This document shows positions 44,073 through 53,072 of a stretch of 64,000 nucleotides of DNA, piece after piece. The notes under the pieces were generated by a model. It did no database searches. It was not told where the DNA came from and was given only the letters and a program-made list of their open reading frames with translations. The stretch is from AP-15 sp963703855 (GTDB taxonomy: Bacteria > Pseudomonadota > Alphaproteobacteria > ATCC43930 > CGMCC-115725). The stretch spans positions 180,591 through 244,590 of the forward strand of contig CAVPFW010000021.1 of assembly GCA_963703855.1 (NCBI GenBank), in the 5' to 3' direction. Numbering within the stretch: the first letter of the stretch is position 1; each line of letters opens with the position of its first letter. The position numbers and the translations under genes were made by a program.

Positions 44073-45512
44073 GTGACCACGACCGTCGTCAGGAACGCCG
44101 ATTGGGTCGTCGCATGGGACGAGGGCGCGGGGCGCCACGTCTATCGCCGCGGGGTCGACATCGCCTTTGTCGACGACCGCATCGTGTTTGTCGGACGCAA
44201 TTATACGGGGTCGGCGGACCGGGAGATCGACGGCAGCGACCGGCTGGTGCTGCCCGGGCTGATCGACATCCATTCGCATCCCGAGCACGAGCCGCTCTAT
44301 CGTGGCGTGCGCGAGGAGCACGGGCTGCGCAACATGCACATGAGCGGGCTCTACGAACGCTCGCAGGCGTTTTCAGCGCCGGATGACGAGGCGCGCGCCG
44401 CCAGCGCCGAATTCGCCTATTGCGAATTGCTGCTGAGCGGGGTCACCTCCCTGGTCGACATCTCGCCGCCCTGGGAGGGCTGGGTCGACCTCTTCGCGAG
44501 AAGCGGCCTGCGCGGGTTTCTGGCGCCCGGCTATGCCTCGGCGCGGTGGCGGCTCGACAATGATTTCGAGCTGAAATTCGCCTGGGACGAGGCGCGCGGG
44601 CGCGCGGGTTTCGCCGCAGCGCTGGGGTTGATCGACCGGGCCGTGCGGCACCCCTGCGGGCGCCTTTCCGGCGTCGTCTCGCCGATGCAGATCGATACCT
44701 GCACCGCCGATCTGCTGCGCGACAGCCGCGAGGCGGCGCGCGATCGCGGTTTGCCCTTCACCGTCCATGTCGCGCAGAGCGTTGCCGAAGTGCAGGAGAT
44801 GTTGCGCCGGCACGGCAAGACCCCGGTGCAGTGGGCGCACGAGATCGGCATTCTCGGCCGCGACACGATCCTCGGCCACGCCCTCTTTCTCGACACCCAC
44901 TCCTGGGTGCGGTGGTGGACCAAGACGGATCTCGGGATCATCGCCGCGACCGGGGCCTCGGTCGCGCATTGCCCGACGCCGTTCGCCCGCTACGGCCAGA
45001 TCATGGAGAATTTCGGCGACTATTTGCGCGCCGGCATCACGATGGGGCTCGGCACCGACACGACCCCGCACAATCTGGTCGAGGAGATTCGCAAGGCGGC
45101 GATATTGGCCCGCATCGCCGCGCGCGATATCGAGACGGTGACGACGGCCGATCTCTTCCACGCGGCGACGGTCGGCGGCGCCACCGCGTTGCAGCGCGAC
45201 GATCTCGGGCGTCTCGCGCCGGGCAAAAAGGCCGATCTCGTGCTCGTCGATCTGATGGTGCCGCAGATGGTGCCGGCGCGCGACCCGCTGCGCTCGTTCA
45301 TTTACCATGCGGCCGACCGCGCCGTGCGCGAGGTGTTTGTCGACGGCCATCAGCTCGTGGTCGGCGGCAAAGTGGTGACCATGGACCAGGCCGACGCCGG
45401 CCGGCGCCTCGCCGATGCGCAGCGCCGCATGCTGGAAATGGCGCCGCGGCACGATTACCGCGGGCGCAATGCGGAGCAGATTTCGCCGCTGAGCCTGCCG
45501 TTCCGCGATTGA
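44073..45512 (+). CDS. Atz/Trz-family metal-dependent amidohydrolase
   Basis: The 479-aa product has a full amidohydrolase metal site: LPGLIDIHSHPEHEPLYRGV (HxH), FTVHVAQSVAEV (His), LGHALFLDTHSWVRWW (His) and MGLGTDTTPHNLVEEIRKAA (catalytic Asp). The C-terminal composite beta-sandwich reads APGKKADLVLVDL. This set fits the chlorohydrolase/cytosine-deaminase-like group, which hydrolyses or deaminates ring amines. The substrate cannot be inferred. The start is a GTG at 44073. Confidence 0.84.
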   Translation: MTTTVVRNADWVVAWDEGAGRHVYRRGVDIAFVDDRIVFVGRNYTGSADREIDGSDRLVLPGLIDIHSHPEHEPLYRGVREEHGLRNMHMSGLYERSQAFSAPDDEARAASAEFAYCELLLSGVTSLVDISPPWEGWVDLFARSGLRGFLAPGYASARWRLDNDFELKFAWDEARGRAGFAAALGLIDRAVRHPCGRLSGVVSPMQIDTCTADLLRDSREAARDRGLPFTVHVAQSVAEVQEMLRRHGKTPVQWAHEIGILGRDTILGHALFLDTHSWVRWWTKTDLGIIAATGASVAHCPTPFARYGQIMENFGDYLRAGITMGLGTDTTPHNLVEEIRKAAILARIAARDIETVTTADLFHAATVGGATALQRDDLGRLAPGKKADLVLVDLMVPQMVPARDPLRSFIYHAADRAVREVFVDGHQLVVGGKVVTMDQADAGRRLADAQRRMLEMAPRHDYRGRNAEQISPLSLPFRD

Positions 45513-45593
45513 CCGGATTATTCGACGAAAGAGAAGCCTGCGACCCGATGCCCGCCGCTGACCTGGTCAACCGCCCGGAAAGTTGCTTAACGA

Positions 45594-45599
45594 TTGACA
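45594..45599 (+). promoter_or_regulatory. possible -35 element in an AT-rich tract
   Basis: A consensus TTGACA occurs in a markedly AT-rich tract (45590-45640) ahead of the winged-helix-like gene at 45639. A convincing -10 is not obvious at 16-18 bp; TATCAT at 45630 is too far. AT-rich upstream regions are typical MucR targets, and a MucR gene lies just downstream. Confidence 0.3.
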
Positions 45600-45638
45600 A
45601 CTTACCTATCACATTAGTTGCAAATAGGGTATCATCTG

Positions 45639-46190
45639 ATGTCCAGCCTGCAAATGATCCGCGCAGATGAATTGAGGAACGCGCTTCGTTTCAAAGTCGG
45701 GCGGCAAGGGATTGGATCGGCGCGGGTGTCTGACATAGTGACCAAAACAGCCATAACGCGGTTGCACGAGGAGATCGAGGCGGTACGGCGGGAGGCCTTT
45801 GCCGAAGGATATGCCGCGGCCATGCGCTCGGTGCTCGATTTCGCCGCGCGCGGACCGTCTCGTGCGCCGATGACGACTTGGGACGGGGCGCCGCGACGGC
45901 CGGCGCTCGACGCGACCGCACAGGCCGAGCCGGCCCTCCCGCCTCGGCCGCAGCGCGGCACTAACGCTCGGCTCGTCGAATCGGTGCTGCAATCGATTGC
46001 GCCGCGCGCCGTCCGCCCGACCGAGATCCGCAACGCACTGCGGCGCGAGCAAGGGGTGGCTCTGGCCTTTACTTCGATCCGCCACGCGCTCGGCCAATTG
46101 GAAGCACGCCGGATAGCCGAGCAAGTCGCGCACAGCAGATCATGGCGGTATCTCTCCCAAGAAGGCAGCGCCGACGGGGACACCCCCTGA
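45639..46190 (+). CDS. hypothetical protein with C-terminal winged-helix-like region
   Basis: The 183-aa product (from ATG 45639) has a charged N-terminal third including an EEIEAVRREAFAEGYAAAMR helix and a proline-rich linker. The C-terminal segment ARLVESVLQSIAPRAVRPTE...RNALRREQGVALAFTSIRHA...LEARRIAEQVAHSRSWRY looks like a winged helix. It may be a DNA-binding regulator. No good ribosome-binding site precedes either ATG (45639 or 45654), so the start is uncertain. I do not recognise the family. It is convergent with mucR. Confidence 0.55.
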   Translation: MSSLQMIRADELRNALRFKVGRQGIGSARVSDIVTKTAITRLHEEIEAVRREAFAEGYAAAMRSVLDFAARGPSRAPMTTWDGAPRRPALDATAQAEPALPPRPQRGTNARLVESVLQSIAPRAVRPTEIRNALRREQGVALAFTSIRHALGQLEARRIAEQVAHSRSWRYLSQEGSADGDTP

Positions 46191-46296
46191 GCGCGCAAGC
46201 CGCAGGTTCAAACGCCCGTCGATCAGCCCCACCCCCGCCACGGCCCCCGATGCTCGGTGCCGGTCGCCAAGCTCGAGGCCGAACAGCGCTGCGCGG

Positions 46297-46734
46297 TCAC
46301 CCCTTGGCGTGGCGGGTTCTGGTGCGCGGCCGGCCGCGCTTACGGCCGAGCCCGAGCTGCTTGGCCATCGCCGAGCGCTGCTCGGAGTAAGCCGGGGCGG
46401 TCAGCGGGTGGTCGCTGGCCAATTGCCATCGCCGTAAGTATTCCGCGATCTGCAAACCGTGCCTGGTGCCGAGATGCCGCCGCAAAGTCTTTCCCCTGAA
46501 CCCGCATTCCAGACAGACGACGTAATTGTGCTGCACCGAGCGCTTTACCGGAACAGCAGGAACGCGGGGCGGTTGCGGCTGCGGCGCTGTTCCCAGATGC
46601 CGAAACGTTTGGTCTACTAGGACGATCAAGGCCGAAAGCTGATCGGGCGCCAAGGTATGATTTCCGAGATAGCTGGCTATGATCTTGGTTACCGGGCGCA
46701 GCCCGCCCTTGCTTGTCGTGTTTTCATCGTTCAT
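46297..46734 (-). CDS. MucR/Ros-family zinc-finger regulator
   Basis: The 145-aa product has the Ros/MucR Cys2His2 finger in VVCLECGFRGKTLRRHLGTR followed by HGLQIAEYLRRWQL, and the family ending MAKQLGLGRKRGRPRTR. These proteins bind AT-rich DNA and behave as H-NS-like silencers in alphaproteobacteria, controlling exopolysaccharide, motility and cell-cycle genes. ATG 46734 is preferred to 46767 because GGGAGC precedes it. The N-terminal oligomerisation part is present. The 318-bp stretch upstream (46768-47085) contains its promoter region and no gene I can support. Confidence 0.88.
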   Translation of the reverse strand: MNDENTTSKGGLRPVTKIIASYLGNHTLAPDQLSALIVLVDQTFRHLGTAPQPQPPRVPAVPVKRSVQHNYVVCLECGFRGKTLRRHLGTRHGLQIAEYLRRWQLASDHPLTAPAYSEQRSAMAKQLGLGRKRGRPRTRTRHAKG

Positions 46735-47085
46735 GAGCGCGTGCTCCCGGCCGCTTGGTTTTGTCACCTCTCCTCATAAGGCAAACAGCACCCCGATCAA
46801 CCATATTCTTGGAGGTGGCTGTCAAATTCTTCATTATGCATGCTCGGGCGCCTGAATTTCGCCGTTTGCCGCACCCCGTTATCCCGTTTTGCGGGTATCG
46901 GCTCGCGGTGTTCTCGTAAAAGCCGGCCGGGCTGAAATCGGCGACGATCAGCCTCGCGAATCGCTCCCGGCGGCCGCATCCCAAAGCGTTCCCCGCGCCT
47001 GCAACGGATTGCAGTTCGGCGCCCGGGTGTGTCGAGCGGCTGCCGGGTCCGCCGCGAGGCACGGGAGATCGGCACGACCGCCGCG

Positions 47086-47781
47086 CTAACCGGCGATCAA
47101 TGCTCCCTGACGGCCGACCCTTGTCAGCACCTCGTCGAACTTGACGTCGTCGTCGGGATAATCGAGCGCCCGCGCGGTTTCGAGAAACCCGAGAAATTGC
47201 CGCGTCGGCGCGTTGGGATATTGGGCCTCGGAAGTCGCATAGGAATGCGTCCACGGCAATTCCTCGCGGGCCAAAACCCCAGTCGGGGCCGCCTCGCCGC
47301 CGTCGGACACGCGCCGCGCCGGGAACATCCGCGGGCGCCGTTCTGCTCGCGCGCGGCCCAGGGTCTCGGTCCAGCTCGCCCCGCCGAGAGCGGCGCCGCG
47401 CCCGCTGTGACCAGAGCCGCTCATCGCCCGCGCAAGCCGGCGCAGCATGCTCGACGCGGTCTTGTTGGTGACTTCGAGGCGCAGATGCAACCGATGGGCG
47501 CTGATCGCGTGGTTCGAGGCCGCCAGCAGAAAACAGGCCTGAAACCATTTGTGGAGCGGAACATGGCTGCCCTCGAACATGGTCCCGATCGTCGCGCGAA
47601 ATTGCTTGCGGCAGGCGCAGCAGAATTTCAACCCGGCGCGCGCGCCCTTTCCGGTGACCGATCCGATCCGATCGGCGGCGCCGCAATGCGGACAGACCGG
47701 GCCGCGCGGCCACACGATTTCCTCCAGCTTGGCGTGCGCCGCCCGCTCGTTCCAAAGGTAAGGCTGAGAAATGCTGCTCAC
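47086..47781 (-). CDS. truncated IS1595-like transposase with an unrelated C-terminal tail
   Basis: The first ~120 of 231 residues match the start of IS1595/ISXO2 transposases: a zinc ribbon CPHCGAADRIGSVTGKG...CCACRKQF, then IGTMFEGSHVPLHKWFQACF and HLRLEVTNKTASSMLRRLAR. The DDE catalytic domain that should follow is absent. The remaining ~110 residues (GGASWTETLGRARAERRPRM onward) show no similarity I recognise but stay open. It is either a decaying transposase or a domesticated DNA-binding protein. The ATG 47781 start is normal for the family. Confidence 0.68.
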   Translation of the reverse strand: MSSISQPYLWNERAAHAKLEEIVWPRGPVCPHCGAADRIGSVTGKGARAGLKFCCACRKQFRATIGTMFEGSHVPLHKWFQACFLLAASNHAISAHRLHLRLEVTNKTASSMLRRLARAMSGSGHSGRGAALGGASWTETLGRARAERRPRMFPARRVSDGGEAAPTGVLAREELPWTHSYATSEAQYPNAPTRQFLGFLETARALDYPDDDVKFDEVLTRVGRQGALIAG

Positions 47782-47986
47782 AGTAGCGCCTCGAGCTGTG
47801 GCGGGATGCTCCGCGACGGCCGCGTTCAGGCCGGGAGGCGACCAGGAGACCTGCTTCCGATTAATATTGTATTGAAAGCCCGATACCTCTTTGAAACCGC
47901 GGCGCCGGACAGCGCCAATCGGCGCGGAATAGACCGGGTCCGGCGATCATCGTAACGATATCGGCCGTCGCGATGACGGCACCGCT

Positions 47987-48169
47987 GTGCGACCGGAGGC
48001 CGCGATCAAAAAGCTTGCGCGGACCGCCTTGTATCTGACCGTCGTGGCCCTGGCGGCGTGCGCCCAGGGGACGACAGGCAACCCGCCGGTCCGCGCCGGC
48101 CCCGCCTACGACGGCAGCGACAAAGCCGGCGGTCACGGCGGTGGGGATGGCGGCGGCGGATCGATGTAG
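47987..48169 (+). CDS. very small putative lipoprotein with a glycine-rich end
   Basis: The 60-aa product starts at GTG 47987. It has a basic N-terminus, a hydrophobic core and a lipobox (ALYLTVVALAACAQG), then a short mature part ending in GGHGGGDGGGGSM. The signal is good but the gene is short and has no recognisable family. An extended frame upstream is not evident. The 205-bp gap upstream of it (47782-47986) holds nothing else I can name. Confidence 0.5.
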   Translation: MRPEAAIKKLARTALYLTVVALAACAQGTTGNPPVRAGPAYDGSDKAGGHGGGDGGGGSM

Positions 48170-48258
48170 CGGGCCGAGCCGGCGGTTTCCCCCCCGATTG
48201 ACAGGGCGGGTCTCTTTGGCAAGGGTGAGCGGGGTTGCCTTTGGCAGGAGGTGTTGCG

Positions 48259-48696
48259 ATGGCCTTGCCGATGACCGGCGGATGCCTATGCGGCGCGATC
48301 CGCTACGAATCCGCGGGCCAGCCCGGTTTTGCCCTGCTGTGCCATTGCCGCGACTGTCAGCGGCAGAGCGGCAGCGCCTTTGCCGCGGGCTGGCGGGTTC
48401 CGGCGGCGGGGTTCCGCGTCACCCGGGGCGAGCCCAAGCTCTATGTCCGCACCGCCGACAGCGGCAACCATATCGCCCGCGCCTTCTGCCCGGAATGCGG
48501 CTCGATGCTGTTCCTGCGCGTCTCCGCCCGTCCCGATCTCGTCGCCATCCGCGCCGGCACGCTCGACGACCCGAGCCAATTCCGCCCGACCGCGGACATC
48601 TTCGTCAAGAGCGCGCAGCCCTGGGACCACATGAACCCCGATCTGCCGAAATTCCCGACCTATCCCCCGGGCGAGGCTTACGAGCCGTTGTCGTAG
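48259..48696 (+). CDS. GFA-family zinc protein
   Basis: The 145-aa product has the GFA/Mss4-like zinc pattern: GGCLCGAIRYE, then LLCHCRDCQRQSGSAF, and CPECGSMLF. GFA-type proteins are named from glutathione-dependent formaldehyde-activating enzyme, but most are uncharacterised. ATG 48259 follows GCAGGAGG; the open frame begins 24 bp further up without a better site. Confidence 0.85.
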   Translation: MALPMTGGCLCGAIRYESAGQPGFALLCHCRDCQRQSGSAFAAGWRVPAAGFRVTRGEPKLYVRTADSGNHIARAFCPECGSMLFLRVSARPDLVAIRAGTLDDPSQFRPTADIFVKSAQPWDHMNPDLPKFPTYPPGEAYEPLS

Positions 48697-48722
48697 CCGC
48701 CGCGCGAGCACAATCACAAGAA

Positions 48723-48748
48723 CGGCGGCTCCATTGCAGGAGCCGCCG
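48723..48748 (-). terminator. terminator of the PEP-CTERM gene
   Basis: A perfect 10-bp stem (CGGCGGCTCC/GGAGCCGCCG) with a 6-base loop lies 34 bp after the PEP-CTERM stop. Read on the minus strand it is followed by TTCTTGTGATT, a fairly T-rich tail. It also lies after the convergent GFA gene. Confidence 0.65.
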
Positions 48749-48781
48749 TCGTTCGATCGGCCGGGATGCCCGGCTGGGCCG

Positions 48782-49792
48782 TCAGTTGGAGCGGCGCCGG
48801 CGGCGCGCGAGGGCGAGACCCAACAGGCCGGTCCCGATCAAGGCCAGGGTCGCCGGCTCCGGCACCGTCGGCGGCACGAACGAGCAGTTCGGGCAGGCCA
48901 GGCGGTCGACGCGCTCGAACTGCGACAGGAACAAGGTGCCGTTGTTGGTATCGGGGGAGACGAAGTCGCCGCGCGTGCCGCCGCTGGCGATGATGTCCTC
49001 GGTTGCTTTGGTCGGATCGATCAGGCCGACCGTGCCGTCATTGTTGTTGACGACGATGTCGCCGTTGAACAGGCCGCCGCTGATCACGCCGGTGCCGTCC
49101 GGACTATGGCCATTCCCGGAAAAGGTCGCGCCCGGGGTGCCGGTGGCGATGTCATAGGACAGGATGTTGCCGCCGGCCTCGGCATAGAGGGTCTTGCCGT
49201 CCGGCGACACCGATACGCCGTCGGCACCCGGATTGCTCGTGATCACGCGAAACGTGCCGGCCACCGGGTCGATGTCGATCAGCCCCTGTTCGGCCGAAGC
49301 GATGATGTGGCCGTTCACCGGGTTTCCCCAAATCCCCAGATAGTTCGTGGCTGTCAGGCCCGGAATGGGAGTGTGGGCGCCGCTGTTCTGAAACAGCTCG
49401 TAGGGCGCGTTGCCTTGGAGCTGCGCGCCGTAGGCCTGGCCGCCGGCTGTGGTCATCGCGTAATTGGGGTTGCCCGTGGTGGCAGTATAGGGCGTCGCGC
49501 TCACTGCGCTGGCGAGCGTCTGGTTGTCGACATCCTTGAAGACGTAAATATTGCCGTCGCCAACACTGCCGGTGACCACGTTGCCGTCCGGCAAAATTCC
49601 TTGAGCCAGCGGGCCATAGTTGCCGCCGAAATTGTAGCCGCTGACAAACGTCGTCAGGGTAAACCCGTCGGCGATGCCGTCCGGGGTTAGCGCCAGGGTG
49701 GCGTCCGCCGGGCTGGCGAAGCCGAGGCCGACGGCGAGCGCCGCACCTGCGGTGGCGGCGAGCGACATCGCGCGCAATCTATTGATCATCAA
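48782..49792 (-). CDS. PEP-CTERM sorting-domain protein with beta-propeller-like repeats
   Basis: The 336-aa product has a signal peptide ending ASPADA (after the MSLAATAGAALAVGLGF core). A body of propeller-like repeats (GVSVSPDGKTLYAEAGGN and similar) follows, and the C-terminal sorting signal VPEPATLALIGTGLLGLALA is followed by RRRRRSN. The PEP motif, helix and basic tail are recognised by exosortase (EpsH/XrtA-type) for processing and surface export. No exosortase gene is in the window; the glycosyltransferase at 33520 is of the associated type. Expression probably starts from the AT-richer gap at 49793-50115, in which I see no credible gene. Confidence 0.88.
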   Translation of the reverse strand: MMINRLRAMSLAATAGAALAVGLGFASPADATLALTPDGIADGFTLTTFVSGYNFGGNYGPLAQGILPDGNVVTGSVGDGNIYVFKDVDNQTLASAVSATPYTATTGNPNYAMTTAGGQAYGAQLQGNAPYELFQNSGAHTPIPGLTATNYLGIWGNPVNGHIIASAEQGLIDIDPVAGTFRVITSNPGADGVSVSPDGKTLYAEAGGNILSYDIATGTPGATFSGNGHSPDGTGVISGGLFNGDIVVNNNDGTVGLIDPTKATEDIIASGGTRGDFVSPDTNNGTLFLSQFERVDRLACPNCSFVPPTVPEPATLALIGTGLLGLALARRRRRSN

Positions 49793-50115
49793 CTAATCTC
49801 CCGTCTCTGCAACATCGTCGGAGATGGTTTCGATTACCGTGGCCGCAGCGACCGGAGCAAATTACATGCCAGTAGGTAACCTTACGTTTAATCAGCGGGT
49901 TGGGAGACAGGGACTAGCGTCGCAAAGGTTATTTGTAAAATTTTTCGACGCAGTCCGCGGCGATCGCCGCACGGTGAGTTTGGGATGGTTCTCGATGGCG
50001 GAACGTAACCATTTGAATCGCAAGCGTCGAGGTGCAAACCTGGCGGAATGCTGATGCCGCGCGGTTGTAAAGCTTTCCGACGTGCCCCACGAGCCCGGGT
50101 GCGCGGCAGGTCGGA

Positions 50116-51843
50116 TCAACGTGGTGCGGGTTCGCGCTCCGCCAGGTAGGTGCCGGTAGGCTCGTGGAGCAGCAGCTCGCGCGCTTTGCCCTCGGCGGTG
50201 CGGCGGAATTCGATGCGGATCTGCTCGGTGTCGGCAAACCCGAAAATTGCGCCGTGGCGGGGCAGCAACCGTTCGGCCGCGCCCGCGTTGCGGGTGAAGG
50301 TGAGCCGACCGGCCTCGTCGAGCGCGATGCGAAACTCGGTGTTGCCGTAGCGGTAGACGCCGGTCAGCGGCTCCAGGAACGCGCGGGTCGCCATCTCCGG
50401 CTGGGGCAGGCGGCGAAATACGATCGGCGCCACCGCGGGCTCCAGCGGCACCGCCAAGGTTTCGACATGGCCTTCGACGCCAATGCCGAACTGCACGGTC
50501 TTGTTCGCGAACCACGCCATCGGAGCGGCGGCGATTTCGAACACATCGTAGTGTCGATGAACCATCGGCAGATCGAGGCCGAGGCCGTGCCAATGCAGCG
50601 CCTCGCCGTCGCTCGCGATCCGCACCGCGCCATAAGCGGGGTGAGCGTAGTCGTTGGCGTAATCGGCGAGCGCGTGGCTCGGCCTGGTGTCGCGGTGCCG
50701 CGCCTCGGCCCGCGCCGACCGATCCCTGGCGACGCGGTCGCGCATCCCGGTTCTGGGGCTGCGCAACCGATCCAGCCAAGGCAGCGCTTCCAGCCCCAAC
50801 AGTTGGTCCAGCACGCTGTGGGCCAGCGCGGCGCAGCCGGGATCATTGCCGTTCGTCAACACCATGACCCCGCTGCCCTGGTCGGGCAGCAGCCGCAGAT
50901 CGCAATTGTAGCCGATCCAGCCGCCGCCGTGGAGGATGCAGCGAGCCCCGCGGTATTGCCAGACATCAAAGCCAAAGCCGTAATGTTTGTGGCCGATTTC
51001 GGCGAAATCCGAGCGGCCGACATGGATCTGCGGCGCCGCGAGCTCGGCGGCCGCCCCGGGCGACAGGCGCAGGCCGCCCCGACCCGCCACCGGGTCCAGA
51101 TGGAACCGCATATAGGCGGCCATCTCGGCGACGGAGGCGCAGATGCCGCCGCCGGGTCTGGTGTTGATCGGCCGCACCGGAATGCGCCGCTGGGCGCCGT
51201 CCAAGACCGCGTGCGGTGCCGCGTAATCCGAAGATCGCGCGACCATGTCCTCGAGCGAGGTCGTCGCCTGCGCCATGCCGAGAGGCAGCAGGATGCGGGC
51301 GCGGATGAAATCCTCCCAGGATCCCCCGCTGATGCGCTCGATCACCATGCCGGCCGCCAGATACATCAGGTTCTGGTATTGATAGGCGCTGCGGAACGGC
51401 TTGCTGGGTTCCAGATAGCGCAGTGCCGCAAGCATCCCGGCATTGTCGAGATGGCCGCCCATATGCACCCAGTCGTGGCGCGGCAGGCCGGTGCGGTGGG
51501 TCAGCAGGTCGCGCAGTGTCGCCTGCTCGGTCGCCACCGGGTCGTGCAGGCGGAATTCCGGCAGCACCTCGCGCACCGGCACATCCCATTCGAGCCTGCC
51601 CTCGTCCACCAGCAGCGCGAGCCCGGTCGCGGTAAAGGATTTCGTCACCGAGCAGATCGGGAACAACGTGCCGGGCCCGACCGGCGCGCCGGTTTCGATG
51701 TCGCGCAGGCCCCAGCAGCGCAGCAGCGGCGGCTCGCCCCTGCGCACCACCGCCAACCCCAGGCCGGGGATCTGCCACTCCGCCATGATCTCGGCGGCGA
51801 GGGGATCGAATTCGCCCAAAGCGTCCGACAGCGTCTCGGTCAC
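50116..51843 (-). CDS. serine hydrolase, beta-lactamase/class C-like
   Basis: The 575-aa product has a class C beta-lactamase/esterase-like domain: SxxK in FPICSVTKSFTATGLALLVD, the Tyr motif in AYQYQNLMYLAAGMVIERIS, and the third motif in CILHGGGWIGYNCDLRLLPD. A C-terminal beta-rich extension follows. No signal peptide is visible, so it may be cytoplasmic. Such proteins include esterases and D-amino-acid peptidases; there is no strong reason to call it a resistance enzyme. The GTG at 51843 is the start because the long open frame above it lies inside the nitrilase gene. Confidence 0.8.
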   Translation of the reverse strand: MTETLSDALGEFDPLAAEIMAEWQIPGLGLAVVRRGEPPLLRCWGLRDIETGAPVGPGTLFPICSVTKSFTATGLALLVDEGRLEWDVPVREVLPEFRLHDPVATEQATLRDLLTHRTGLPRHDWVHMGGHLDNAGMLAALRYLEPSKPFRSAYQYQNLMYLAAGMVIERISGGSWEDFIRARILLPLGMAQATTSLEDMVARSSDYAAPHAVLDGAQRRIPVRPINTRPGGGICASVAEMAAYMRFHLDPVAGRGGLRLSPGAAAELAAPQIHVGRSDFAEIGHKHYGFGFDVWQYRGARCILHGGGWIGYNCDLRLLPDQGSGVMVLTNGNDPGCAALAHSVLDQLLGLEALPWLDRLRSPRTGMRDRVARDRSARAEARHRDTRPSHALADYANDYAHPAYGAVRIASDGEALHWHGLGLDLPMVHRHYDVFEIAAAPMAWFANKTVQFGIGVEGHVETLAVPLEPAVAPIVFRRLPQPEMATRAFLEPLTGVYRYGNTEFRIALDEAGRLTFTRNAGAAERLLPRHGAIFGFADTEQIRIEFRRTAEGKARELLLHEPTGTYLAEREPAPR

Positions 51844-51878
51844 GGATGCGCCTCCGCGATGCGGCCGCGCACTCGGCG

Positions 51879-52757
51879 CTACTCCGCGGCGAGCGGGCGG
51901 GCGGCGGGCGGCAGCTTGGCGAACGGCCGGTCGTGGTTCAGGGACGGCACCATCCGGCGCGCCTCGGCAATTCGCCCGGCGTCGATCCGGGCGGTGACGA
52001 TGCCGACCCCCTCTGCGGCGTCGGCCAGGACCGCGCCCCACGGGTCGACGATCAGGGAATGGCCGTAGGTACGCCGGCCCTCGGCGTGCTCGCCGCACTG
52101 CGCCGGGGCAAAGACCCAGCAGCCGTTCTCGATCGCCCGCGCCCGCAGCAGCACGTGCCAATGCGCCGTGCCGGTCGGCACCGTGAACGCCGAGGGGATC
52201 GCCAGGAAATCGGCGCCCGCCTGGGCCAGCGCGCGGTAGAGCTGCGGAAAACGCAGATCGTAGCACACCGTCATGCCGAGTACGCCCCACGGGGTGGTGG
52301 CCAGGGCCGCCTCGCCGCCGGGCCGGAACGCGTTGCTCTCGCGGTAGCTTTCGCCGCCGGCGAGATCGACGTCGAACATGTGGATCTTGTCGTAACGGGC
52401 GACGATCCCGCCCGCAGCATCGATCAGATACGAGCGGTTGGCGAGCCGGCGCTCGCCTTCCGGTATCCCGGGCTCGCGCGCGATGTCGATCGCGACCGAG
52501 CCGAGCAGCAGCCACGCCCCGGTCTCGCGCGCGACCTCGCGCAATGCCGCCAGCACCGGATGGTTCGCCTCGTCGCGCGCTTTCTCGCGCCGCAATCTGC
52601 CGATCGGCTCCATCAGCCCGGTATTCTCGGGGGTCAGGACCAGATCGGCGCCGGCGTCGCGGGCGCGACGAACCAGCTCCGAGACCACCCGGATATTGGG
52701 CTCATAGTCGCGCGCCGCGGTAAACTGAACGCAGGCGGCGGTAAAGGTGCGGCTCAT
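51879..52757 (-). CDS. Nit2-like carbon-nitrogen hydrolase
   Basis: The 292-aa nitrilase-superfamily protein has the Glu-Lys-Cys triad in LVLTPENTG, ARYDKIHMFDVDL and LGMTVCYDLRFPQLYRALAQ. It fits the Nit1/Nit2 branch, which hydrolyses deaminated glutathione or omega-amides as a metabolite-repair step. The adjacent glutaredoxin gene, overlapping by ATGA, fits a glutathione-related job. The start MSRTFTAACVQFTA is canonical. Confidence 0.9.
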   Translation of the reverse strand: MSRTFTAACVQFTAARDYEPNIRVVSELVRRARDAGADLVLTPENTGLMEPIGRLRREKARDEANHPVLAALREVARETGAWLLLGSVAIDIAREPGIPEGERRLANRSYLIDAAGGIVARYDKIHMFDVDLAGGESYRESNAFRPGGEAALATTPWGVLGMTVCYDLRFPQLYRALAQAGADFLAIPSAFTVPTGTAHWHVLLRARAIENGCWVFAPAQCGEHAEGRRTYGHSLIVDPWGAVLADAAEGVGIVTARIDAGRIAEARRMVPSLNHDRPFAKLPPAARPLAAE

Positions 52758-53017
52758 GCCGGGATGCCCAGCTTAGGGTCGAGCCCGCCGGCGCGGTCGA
52801 GCGCCACGAGCTCGTCGCAGCCGCCGATATGCTCGCCGCCGATGAAGATCTGCGGCACCGTGGTGCGGCCGCCGGCGCGGCGGATCATCTCGTTGCGCCG
52901 CTTTGGCTCCGCGGCGATGTCGATATCGACGAAGGCGACGCCTTTGCGCTGCAGCAATGCGCGGGCGCGCGTGCAATAGGGACAGAACATCGTCGTATAG
53001 AGCTCGACCTCAGCCAT
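52754..53017 (-). CDS. grxC: glutaredoxin 3
   Basis: The 87-aa product has the dithiol active site CPYC in YTTMFCPYCTRARALLQRKG, the conserved VPQIFIGGEHIGGCDELVAL (cis-Pro and glutathione-binding residues), and standard length. It reduces disulfides and glutathionylated proteins with glutathione. Its stop overlaps the start of the Nit2-like gene by ATGA, and comF lies just upstream on the same strand. Confidence 0.95.
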   Translation of the reverse strand: MAEVELYTTMFCPYCTRARALLQRKGVAFVDIDIAAEPKRRNEMIRRAGGRTTVPQIFIGGEHIGGCDELVALDRAGGLDPKLGIPA

Positions 53018-53072
53018 CGCCGTCGTCCTTCCCCGCGTCAGCTTCCGCAGCCCGATTATGCCCGGGGCCCGA

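Noticed and set aside
49824..50054. 76-codon plus-strand frame upstream of the PEP-CTERM gene
   Set aside because: No ribosome-binding site, no family likeness, and it occupies the probable promoter region of the divergent gene.
50116..51843. Beta-lactam resistance gene
   Set aside because: SxxK and related motifs occur in many esterases and peptidases; the protein lacks a signal peptide and has an extra C-terminal domain, so a resistance role is unsupported.
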